From: an uncultured Brachyspira sp.
GTDB taxonomy: Bacteria > Spirochaetota > Brachyspiria > Brachyspirales > Brachyspiraceae
Reading direction: 5' to 3'
DNA: 64,000 nt
Assembly (NCBI RefSeq): GCF_944393015.1
Contig: NZ_CALXYQ010000010.1
Location: 16,930-80,929, forward strand
In this document: in pieces, positions 54,624 through 61,912 of the stretch
How the letters are laid out: each line of letters opens with the position of its first letter
Position numbering within the stretch: the stretch's first letter is position 1
Notes under the pieces: generated by a model
Databases searched by the model: none
Seen by the model: only the letters and a program-made list of their open reading frames with translations
Told to the model about the DNA's origin: nothing
Made by a program: the position numbers and the translations under genes

Positions 54624-54998
54624 TCATTTTGATTTTATTAAAGTACCTATTCCTAAATTATCATCTTCAACTGTTCCTTCAGTATCTGATTTAAATTTCA
54701 ATGTAACTGAAAAAGTTTTATCTGCTGATATACTCATTTTATATCTATCATTTCCTAAATCTTCTATAGATGAAGCTTTAAAATCATTATATAGTATGTT
54801 TTCTCCGTTCTCTATTACAATGCTTGATTCATTATTTGGAAATTTCGCATTCCAAATACCTGTAAAATTAGTTAAGCTTTTACTTTCTCTTGGAGCTTCT
54901 TTATATTTTGCAGATGCTGATGTGGATCCGTCACTATTAGCATTACAAGATATTAAAGCAAATAAAAATAAATAGAATAATGCTATTTTCTTAATCAT
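54624..54998 (-). CDS. Small lipoprotein, function unknown
   Basis: The 124-residue protein has a lipoprotein signal (MIKKIALFYLFLFALISC) and a short Ser/Asn/Lys-rich tether. A compact beta-rich body follows (LTNFTGIWNAKFPNNESSIV to SVTLKFKSDTEGTVEDDNLG), reminiscent of small lipocalin-like lipoproteins. It shares the style of the lipoprotein at 12055 but not enough to call it a paralogue. It converges on the membrane-protein gene across a bidirectional terminator. No family recognised. Confidence 0.8.
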   Translation of the reverse strand: MIKKIALFYLFLFALISCNANSDGSTSASAKYKEAPRESKSLTNFTGIWNAKFPNNESSIVIENGENILYNDFKASSIEDLGNDRYKMSISADKTFSVTLKFKSDTEGTVEDDNLGIGTLIKSK

Positions 54999-55152
54999 AG
55001 ATATAACCCTTTAATGTATTAATATTTATTATTATATAATAATTATTATTTATAGCAATATTTTTTTTCAATTTATAGAAAAACATCATAATATTAATAA
55101 TAGCTTATATTTTTTGATTATTTTATAGCATAATTTTTTTAAGGATATTGTT

Positions 55153-55626
55153 ATGAATACAAAATATAATAAAGAAACAGAAAAACAAATATACGAAATT
55201 ATAAAAAAAGATAATCCTACATTTGAGGAAATAAGCAAAAAACTAAATATAAATTATGATGATTTAAAAAACTATATAAATAAATCAAGCAGAAAATATA
55301 AAAAGAGTTTAGTAAAAAAAATAAAAAAGGCAAAAGAAGAATATTTGAAAGATGTCAAAATAAAAATAGAAAATGCCTTGATAAAAAAAGCATTAGGATA
55401 TTATAGTAAAGAAATAGTAAGAGAAATAAAAACAGATAAAGACGGTAAAGAATCAAAAACTAGAAAAATAATAAATAAATATAATCCTCCAAACGAAAGA
55501 GCTATCATAGTATTTTTTGAAATTTTAAAAAATAGAAAAAATAAAAGATTGGAAAAAGCAGAATTAAAAAGAAATATACAAGAAAAAGAGGATCAAATAA
55601 ATATTAGAGTTGGATTTGATAATTAA
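55153..55626 (+). CDS. Phage terminase-small-subunit-like DNA-binding protein
   Basis: The 157-residue, very basic protein has an N-terminal helix-turn-helix (PTFEEISKKLNINYDDLKNY) and a central segment IENALIKKALGYYSKEIVRE. Then comes NKYNPPNERAIIVFFEILKN, which resembles the IEKALLKRATGYxYxE and PPDTTAxIFWLKNR words of phage terminase small subunits and related transposon proteins. It stands alone with no large terminase or phage gene nearby, so it is probably a relic or a domesticated DNA-binding protein. The ATG follows AAGGAT. Assignment is by motif memory only. Confidence 0.6.
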   Translation: MNTKYNKETEKQIYEIIKKDNPTFEEISKKLNINYDDLKNYINKSSRKYKKSLVKKIKKAKEEYLKDVKIKIENALIKKALGYYSKEIVREIKTDKDGKESKTRKIINKYNPPNERAIIVFFEILKNRKNKRLEKAELKRNIQEKEDQINIRVGFDN

Positions 55627-55732
55627 AGCAATAAACAAGCTGTTGATAACTTTACCTGTCATCTACTGATTAATCTAGTTTACTGTTATTTACTAATAAT
55701 ATAGAACTAAATAAAAAACAATTTAAATAATT

Positions 55733-58144
55733 CTAATTATTAGTTAATTCTTTTATCAAATTATAATAATGCTTTTTACCCTGAAAAATATCCTGAGATA
55801 ATGTTCTTTGAGCATTCTCATATTTAAATATCATCATATTTGAAACTTCGCTATTATCTATGATAGAATCATTTGTTGTATGATAAAATTTATTATAAGT
55901 GCTGATAGTATCATCAATTTCTTCTTTATATAAAAGAGATATCACACTATTTGTATAATCAACATTCAAATTAGCAGCTATGAATAAAGGTATATTTTCA
56001 GGAGTAAAATTTTCATTTGCTTTGTATGCTCCGTTAGTACCGTCCCAAATGAGTATAGGAGAAGGCTTATAATCATTTAGAAAATTAGTTTTTATTTTTT
56101 CATCTATGCTGGAACGTTCTATTATAGCCTTCAAATAAGGATAAAGATGATCATGTTTAAATATTATAATTGCATTAGGAGAATGTTTTAAAATGGTGTC
56201 TCTTATCTCTATAATGTTTATTGCTGTCATTGCAGAATTATCAATGGTTTCTATTATATGAAGTTTATCATTACCTTCAAAATTATCCAAAAACTTTTTA
56301 TTGTTTTCGGCAAAGTTTAAATCATTAGATAAATGAGAATCGGTATGTCCTAAAATAGTAAAGCCTGCAGCAAATACAGGACTTCCCAAATTATCAATAT
56401 TTGTTCCTAAATATGTATTAATATTTGTAGTTCCTAATCCGAACAACTGAGATTTAAAACCTATTGAAGGATAGAAAGTTTTTAAATTATAAGTATTCAA
56501 TGCTTCTTCTAATGCTATTGTATTATATCCGTTTTTTGAAAGAATATCGGGTAAAGTATTTTCTATCTTTTCTGACTGAGTTTTTGGATAAAGAGGAGAT
56601 GATCCTGTAAGTCCTGAAAGCCTCGCATAAAAACTTCCGTTATTAACATTAGGAGCTATTTTTCTTGATGAGTCAGCCCATTTTCTGTATTCTTTTGGGA
56701 AAGGGTCTTTATTAAATAATTTTCTAAAATGTGAATAATCATAAAAAGATTCTAAGAATATTAAATATACATCTCTTTTTAAACCTTTTTTTAATTCCTC
56801 TATTTTTGATAAATCATTTGTGATTGATATTTCAAAATTAGTGTATACATCATAATAATTATTTTTTAACTGCTCTATATATTCATAATCTATATTTTCA
56901 TTATTATAAATAAAATTACTGTTTTTAGATGAAGCTTCAATCAATATAGAATGCATATCATCTTCTATTTTTTTTATATTGTCAAAAATATTCTTTGTAG
57001 ATTTTAAATAAAGTTTTGACACATCTCTTTTTGATTCATATTCTTTTAATAATTTTATAGAATCTGATACTAGTTCTTTGCTTGGCTTTATATTATTTAA
57101 TCTGTCATAATTTATTCTATAGTTGAGTGTATTTATTATACCATTTCTTTTAGCATTTCTTACAAAATCTATGCTCCATATATCTATATTCTTAGGCTTT
57201 AAAAATAAATAAAATACTGTGAATATTATAAAAGCTATCATCACTAAAGATGCTATTTTACTTCTCTCTACAAATATTTTATATATATTAAAAATAAATA
57301 ATATTACAAAAGCTAGTAAAGAAGAAAAATATATTATGCTCACTGTGACAGTAATAATTTTTAAATGTATAGGAAGAACTGTAATAAGCGATGAATAAAG
57401 ATTAGGCATATCTGAAAACAATATCACCATACTAAGTACAGTTAAACTTATTGACTCTATAGCAAAAAATGAAAATATCGACACTACACAAAATAAAGCC
57501 GTTAGTATTATTCTAATGTTTTTAATATTGCCTAAATTAAAAGGATAGTACACAAGCAAATTATAAGCTATCATCACAAAAAGATAAGTATATAAAAAAT
57601 CATATATATTAAAATCAAGCTTCATCATAGAAAATAAAGGCATTATTAAATTTGAAGTCATCAAATATAATAAAGAATTAAGCACAAAAAAGAAAATATA
57701 TACTTTATGATGATAATATATATTAGGTATTACATAAAAATAAATTGCCGGAAAAACTATTATAATAAAGAGCAAAAATAAAAATACATTCTTTTGTATT
57801 TTAACTGTATATTTAATATTTTCTATTTTATCATTTTCTTTTAATTGTATGCTTGAATCACCTAAAACTAAATTTCCGTAATAGCTTCCGCTCCATCTTA
57901 TATTTGTAACATTATCAGGCATTTCATTTGTATTTGGATATACTCTATATATTTTATTGTTCTTAAAAATACTGCTTTCAAATTTCAATGTAAAATAATA
58001 TTTATTCTCCAATATATGATTAAAATTTGATAAATATCCTACCCTCTCCACACTTCCAAGAATAGAAAAAATTACAATAAATAGAATTATTGCTGATATA
58101 AATACTAAATATGATAATAAGAATGTTCTTTTATTTTGTTTCAT
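55733..58144 (-). CDS. LTA-synthase/sulfatase-like membrane protein
   Basis: The ATG at 58144 is preferred over an upstream TTG. The 803-residue protein has about eight membrane helices in the first 315 residues and a large outward domain after them. The domain carries VYLIFLESFYDYS (a metal-ligand Glu at about 465, as in LTA synthase), SGLTGSSPLYPKTQ around 510-520 (the nucleophile Thr/Ser region), and HDHLYPYL near 665 (the terminal Asp-His pair). This is the alkaline-phosphatase superfamily of phosphoglycerol or phosphoethanolamine transferases and sulfatases. It differs from the 28236 protein in lacking the YidC part. The substrate is probably an envelope glycolipid, by inference only. 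Confidence 0.82.
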   Translation of the reverse strand: MKQNKRTFLLSYLVFISAIILFIVIFSILGSVERVGYLSNFNHILENKYYFTLKFESSIFKNNKIYRVYPNTNEMPDNVTNIRWSGSYYGNLVLGDSSIQLKENDKIENIKYTVKIQKNVFLFLLFIIIVFPAIYFYVIPNIYYHHKVYIFFFVLNSLLYLMTSNLIMPLFSMMKLDFNIYDFLYTYLFVMIAYNLLVYYPFNLGNIKNIRIILTALFCVVSIFSFFAIESISLTVLSMVILFSDMPNLYSSLITVLPIHLKIITVTVSIIYFSSLLAFVILFIFNIYKIFVERSKIASLVMIAFIIFTVFYLFLKPKNIDIWSIDFVRNAKRNGIINTLNYRINYDRLNNIKPSKELVSDSIKLLKEYESKRDVSKLYLKSTKNIFDNIKKIEDDMHSILIEASSKNSNFIYNNENIDYEYIEQLKNNYYDVYTNFEISITNDLSKIEELKKGLKRDVYLIFLESFYDYSHFRKLFNKDPFPKEYRKWADSSRKIAPNVNNGSFYARLSGLTGSSPLYPKTQSEKIENTLPDILSKNGYNTIALEEALNTYNLKTFYPSIGFKSQLFGLGTTNINTYLGTNIDNLGSPVFAAGFTILGHTDSHLSNDLNFAENNKKFLDNFEGNDKLHIIETIDNSAMTAINIIEIRDTILKHSPNAIIIFKHDHLYPYLKAIIERSSIDEKIKTNFLNDYKPSPILIWDGTNGAYKANENFTPENIPLFIAANLNVDYTNSVISLLYKEEIDDTISTYNKFYHTTNDSIIDNSEVSNMMIFKYENAQRTLSQDIFQGKKHYYNLIKELTNN

Positions 58145-58322
58145 TTTCAATATTATAACAAAAATTATTCATTTAGGTTAAATTAACGATTTATAAATAT
58201 AGTATATATTTACTCGTTTTAATTTTATATATTATTTAAAGGTATTATTTTACTATTAAAAATGATTTCTTATAAGCAAAATGAACAATTTAGTATTCAT
58301 GTTTTTATTTTAGCTTTTTTCA

Positions 58323-58369
58323 TTGACAAACAGGCTTATTATGTTAAACTGAACATCGTTCATTATGAA
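58323..58369 (+). promoter_or_regulatory. Putative promoter with overlapping palindromic operator
   Basis: TTGACA (58323) and TAAACT 16 bp further on form a plausible promoter for the Bor-like gene. Two overlapping palindromes follow, TGAAC-ATC-GTTCA (58350-58362) and TTCAT-T-ATGAA (58359-58369), over the likely start point. The placement suggests repressor control, but the regulator is unknown. Confidence 0.45.
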
Positions 58370-58399
58370 TGAAAAATTAAAGCAATTTAAGGAGTTTTT

Positions 58400-58690
58400 A
58401 TGGTAAAACTGATGATTTCACTTTTGATCATTTCCATATTTGCCATTTCATGCTCTTATCAGCATAGGCATTTAGTTGGCAATGGCCCTCAGACAGGAGT
58501 TACTTTAACAAGAAAACAATGGTATGCTTTATGGGGATTAGTACCTGTAAACGATGTAGATGTTGAAAGACTTGCAGGAGGAAGCGAAAATTATGAGATA
58601 TATACTAGAAGCAATGCTGGAGATTTCTTCATTAATTTATTTACAGGAATAATTGGTTTTACAAGCAGAACTGTAACCGTAAGAAAATAA
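58400..58690 (+). CDS. Bor-like lipoprotein
   Basis: The 96-residue protein has a short lipoprotein signal (MVKLMISLLIISIFAISC) followed by text typical of the lambda Bor / serum-resistance lipoprotein family: HLVGNGPQTGVTLTRKQWYA, LWGLVPVNDVDVERLAGG and DFFINLFTGIIGFTSRTVTV. In phages such proteins are lysogenic-conversion lipoproteins of the outer membrane. The ATG follows AAGGAG. It lies 17 bp before a second small lipoprotein in the same direction and may be co-transcribed with it. Confidence 0.88.
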   Translation: MVKLMISLLIISIFAISCSYQHRHLVGNGPQTGVTLTRKQWYALWGLVPVNDVDVERLAGGSENYEIYTRSNAGDFFINLFTGIIGFTSRTVTVRK

Positions 58691-58707
58691 TAAAATAAAA
58701 AACAAAA

Positions 58708-59283
58708 ATGAAAGCACTATATTTTATAATAACACTATTTTTAATATCATGCACAACTAATTCGTACAAGGATATATTTTCTAACAGAGATATAAATTTT
58801 AAAAAGCTAAGTTTAGATAATGATATATCATATCAAAACAAATACGATATATCGGATATTAAAGTAAAACTTATGCCTTTAAATAATTCTGTAAGATTAA
58901 CTGATGAAGATAAAAATCATATAATAAAAAATACAGGTTATGTTAAAGATTTATATCATATAGAAAGTATATTTTGGGAAGAAAATACGCAAACCACTTG
59001 TTTAGTAGGTTATATGAAAAAAGATAATAATTCTTTAGAAAAACTTATAAACTATATAAACAAAATGGAAAGAGATAACAATATATTAAAAAACTATTTC
59101 TATATCAATGGGAAAAAGAATATACAGTATAAGATACAATTAGAAAATACAGTTTTATTTTATACTATATTTGAGGCTAAAGATTCTAAATATTTAGTTC
59201 TCAGTTACACTTTTCCAGAAAAGAATGAATACGCTTCAATGTATAATATTGCCAATTCTATCAATTCAGTAGAGTTTTATTAA
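58708..59283 (+). CDS. Small lipoprotein, function unknown
   Basis: The 191-residue protein has a short signal ending in a lipobox (MKALYFIITLFLISC). The body is mixed charged with several beta-type stretches (KYDISDIKVKLMPLNNSVRL, NTVLFYTIFEAKDSKYLVLS) and ends SINSVEFY. No catalytic motif is visible and no family recognised. The ribosome site is weak, so translation may be coupled to the Bor-like gene 17 bp upstream. A good terminator follows. Confidence 0.78.
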   Translation: MKALYFIITLFLISCTTNSYKDIFSNRDINFKKLSLDNDISYQNKYDISDIKVKLMPLNNSVRLTDEDKNHIIKNTGYVKDLYHIESIFWEENTQTTCLVGYMKKDNNSLEKLINYINKMERDNNILKNYFYINGKKNIQYKIQLENTVLFYTIFEAKDSKYLVLSYTFPEKNEYASMYNIANSINSVEFY

Positions 59284-59298
59284 CAATTAACACCGTTT

Positions 59299-59322
59299 GG
59301 GGGAATTTCTTAAAGTTCCCCC
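59299..59322 (+). terminator. Rho-independent terminator after the small lipoprotein
   Basis: GGGGGAA / TTCCCCC form a perfect 7-bp stem with a 10-nt loop, followed by TATTTATATTT. It lies 16 bp past the stop. Confidence 0.85.
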
Positions 59323-59398
59323 TATTTATATTTCACATCGTACAATAACTAAAATAAAAATATAAATTAAATCCTATTAACAACATATTAATTCTTCT

Positions 59399-59756
59399 AA
59401 CGCACGGTAAGCAAAATTTATAATATAAGCGAATTTATATTTCAAATTAATTTTATATATTTATACCCATTCAGCGTGCGGTGAGAATACAATAAATTTA
59501 AAAAACTCTTGGGTGGGCAGCTATAATACCAGAACAAATTAATAAGACAAATGAAATTTAAATACCAGAAAAAACTATAAGCCTAAAGGGTGGGCAAGTG
59601 TAATTAAATTTTAAAGCTTTTATTATATACCCCGCCCTTTATTCTTTATAACTATATTTTAAATTTTAACATTCATTATCTTTATAACTTATTTAGAAAT
59701 TATAGCACCCGCCCAAGTGTTGATTAAGTTTATAATTTATTTAACGCACGGTGAGT
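59399..59756. repeat. R1 dispersed repeat, right half joined to left half
   Basis: Right half: cores AACGCACGGTAAGC and AGCGTGCGGTGAG, inner arm CTCTTGGGTGGGCAGC, outer arm CCTAAAGGGTGGGC. Left half: outer CCCCGCCCTTTATT, inner GCACCCGCCCAAGTG, core AACGCACGGTGAG. The second core partner is not clear. It occupies most of the 558-bp gap between two convergent genes, in the same plan as 17327-17757. Confidence 0.8.
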
Positions 59757-59841
59757 AAAAATTATAATATGATAAAAATTTGAATCATAGATAAACTTAT
59801 ATCTTAAGATTTATTTAAGTTGCTGTAAGAAATATGCAAAT

Positions 59842-60615
59842 TTAAAAAAACATTAGTTCAGTAATCGGTTTAAAATTAAAATCCCAATCACTATTTACTA
59901 GTATTGTATGTCCGTCAATATCATCAAAATAAAATGTTATGCAGTTTTTGGAATATATACTTATAGATTCTAAACTTATTAATTTTATGAATTCTTCTCT
60001 TTCCATATTATGAGGTTTAAATATACTTTCTGCAGCACACTCTTTTAATTTACTGTCAATATCTTTTTTATTAGAGAATATTTTTTTGATTATATCAACG
60101 CTTTGTTTATTAAACTCTTCATCAATATTATCAAAGAAAATTGAAATATTACTGTCAGTCCAAGTCATCTCTTTCTTAAAACTGTTTATATCCTTATTAA
60201 GCACAAAATCGCCTAATTCTTCATCTTTATAATAAATAATCTCTGAATATTTTTCTAATATGATATTTAAATCATCATCTTTATAATTACTATCAACTAT
60301 ATCTTCAAGTAAAAAATTAATATAGAAATCATCAGGATCTTTTTCTTTTCTTACCTTTAATTTTACTATGCTTTCATCTTTGAGAATTTTTAAATATTCT
60401 TTAGGTTCTTTGACTTTTTTATGAATGATAATATGAGTGTTTTCTATAATGACATTAGCGGCAATATTTTTTAAAGCTATAGCTGAAACGAATAAAGTAT
60501 AATATTTATCCCAGGGTATTTTATTATATTTGCAGCATGATCTTTTTAGTACGAATGCCATGTCAAAAATTTCATCATCAAAATTTTTATTAAAATCTTC
60601 AATTTCTTTATCCAT
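59842..60615 (-). CDS. DUF2262-type protein, paralogue 1
   Basis: The 257-residue acidic protein has no signal. Its C-terminal half (YYKDEELGDFVLNKDINSFK to ISIFFDNID and ITFYFDDIDGHTILVNSDWD) matches the DUF2262 pattern. The N-terminal half (FDMAFVLKRSCCKYNKIPWD) has no family I recognise. It is very similar to the next gene along its whole length, so the pair is a tandem duplication. It lies 213 bp after the paralogue with a GC-rich repeat between. Function unknown; such proteins often occur with other small cytoplasmic proteins of unknown role. Confidence 0.8.
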   Translation of the reverse strand: MDKEIEDFNKNFDDEIFDMAFVLKRSCCKYNKIPWDKYYTLFVSAIALKNIAANVIIENTHIIIHKKVKEPKEYLKILKDESIVKLKVRKEKDPDDFYINFLLEDIVDSNYKDDDLNIILEKYSEIIYYKDEELGDFVLNKDINSFKKEMTWTDSNISIFFDNIDEEFNKQSVDIIKKIFSNKKDIDSKLKECAAESIFKPHNMEREEFIKLISLESISIYSKNCITFYFDDIDGHTILVNSDWDFNFKPITELMFF

Positions 60616-60739
60616 TTTTATATCCTATTAATATTGTAATATGCTAATATAAAATATCAATAATAAATTTTCAAACTTTTATTAATATCACACCATTTAT
60701 TATATATAAATAGAGTAGTAAATTTAATTTCTAAATATG

Positions 60740-60790
60740 TGCTTTTGCAACTTTGACGAAGTCCGCAGAGCGTGTGCGGCAAAAAGTTGA
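60740..60790. repeat. Short GC-rich repeat between the DUF2262 paralogues
   Basis: CAACTTTGACGAAGTCCGCA followed by GAGCGTGTGCGGCAAAAAGTTG can fold (CAACTTT / AAAAGTTG). It shares GACGAAGTC and GTGCGGC words with the right part of the R3 element at 14981-15351, so it belongs to the same GC-rich group. Confidence 0.45.
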
Positions 60791-60828
60791 TATAAAAATA
60801 AAATATAACTTATATATTAATAATTATC

Positions 60829-61629
60829 CTATTTATAAGGTTCTGCAAAATTAAAATCATAGTCGCTTTCTACTACTATAGAGTGTCCCCAGAAAATATC
60901 CCCGTCATCAAACCAGAATGTTATAATATCTTCACATATAGTTATAGATGTTAAGGCTATTAATTTTGAAAAATCTTCTTTGTTTATATGAGGCTTTTCT
61001 GCATCATCATTCCAGTTGTTGGCATCTTCAAGCATGTTTTCTGTTATATACTCTTTTAGTTTTTTGTCAATATCCTTTTTATTAGCAAATATTTTCTTTA
61101 TTATATCAACACTTTTTTTATTGACTTCTTCATCAATATTATCAAATGAAACTGATATATCATTATTATCAATCCAAGGCATATTTTTTTCAAAACAGTT
61201 AATAGATTTATCAAGCTCAAAATCTCCTAATTCTTCATCTTTATAATAAACAGGCTTAGAATATTTTTCTAATATAATATTTAAATCATCATCTTTATAA
61301 TCACTATCAACTATATCTTCAAGCAAAAATCTCATATACAAATCATTAGTATTTTTTTCTTTTCTCACCTTTAATCTTACTATGCTTTTACTTTTAAGTG
61401 TTTGAAAATACTCTTTTGTTTCTTTAACTTTTTTCTGAATAATAATATTATCATTTTCTATAATTTCATTAGAGTCAATATTTTTTAAAGCTATAGCATA
61501 AATGTATAAAGTATCATATTTATCTTTATGAGCCTTACCAGCTCCTAAACATGATTCTTTAAGCACGAACGCCATGTCAAAACTTTCATCATCAAAATTG
61601 CTATTGAAGTTTTCAATTTCCTTACTCAT
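60829..61629 (-). CDS. DUF2262-type protein, paralogue 2
   Basis: I chose the ATG at 61629 because AAAGGAT lies 7 nt upstream; the frame is open for eight more residues. The 266-residue product repeats the plan of the 59842 protein (FDMAFVLKESCLGAGKAHKD, VYYKDEELGDFELDKSINCF, VDIIKKIFANKKDIDKKLKE, FWFDDGDIFWGHSIVVESDY). It keeps a more complete C-terminal DUF2262 motif, including the FxGH-like part. The two copies differ mostly at scattered positions and by a short Asn/Asp insertion near residue 200. Role unknown. Confidence 0.82.
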   Translation of the reverse strand: MSKEIENFNSNFDDESFDMAFVLKESCLGAGKAHKDKYDTLYIYAIALKNIDSNEIIENDNIIIQKKVKETKEYFQTLKSKSIVRLKVRKEKNTNDLYMRFLLEDIVDSDYKDDDLNIILEKYSKPVYYKDEELGDFELDKSINCFEKNMPWIDNNDISVSFDNIDEEVNKKSVDIIKKIFANKKDIDKKLKEYITENMLEDANNWNDDAEKPHINKEDFSKLIALTSITICEDIITFWFDDGDIFWGHSIVVESDYDFNFAEPYK

Positions 61630-61702
61630 TTTATATCCTTTATATTTTATCATACTAAAACTATATTACATATAATTTAATTTATTAAATTTAAGCTAAA
61701 AC

Positions 61703-61778
61703 ATAGCCTTCGCCACAGGCGGGCTGTGCCTGCTTCTTTGTGCAACAAAAGAAGTGGGGTATGGGGCAAAGCCCCATA
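61703..61778. repeat. GC-rich double-hairpin repeat
   Basis: GCCTTCGCCACAGGCGGGCT and then GGGGCAAAGCCCC form stems, separated by CTTCTTTGTGCAACAAAAGA plus AG (CTTCTTT / AAAGAAG). The GGGCAAAGCCCC word and the second stem recur at 37141-37215. It lies between the DUF2262 and DUF4132 genes. Confidence 0.6.
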
Positions 61779-61863
61779 TATTAAAAAGAAACTATTATTT
61801 TATTTTTGACAAAGTATAGTTATTTAGGTATATACTTGTATATTACTAATAAAAAAATTATAA

Positions 61864-61902
61864 AACCTGCATATATTTTTATAATAAAGATATATGCAGG
61901 TT
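61864..61902 (-). terminator. Rho-independent terminator of the DUF4132 gene
   Basis: AACCTGCATATA / TATATGCAGGTT form a 12-bp stem with a 15-nt loop. On the minus strand it is followed by TTATAATTTTTT, about 11 bp past the stop. Confidence 0.88.
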
Positions 61903-61912
61903 ATAAAAGTCT

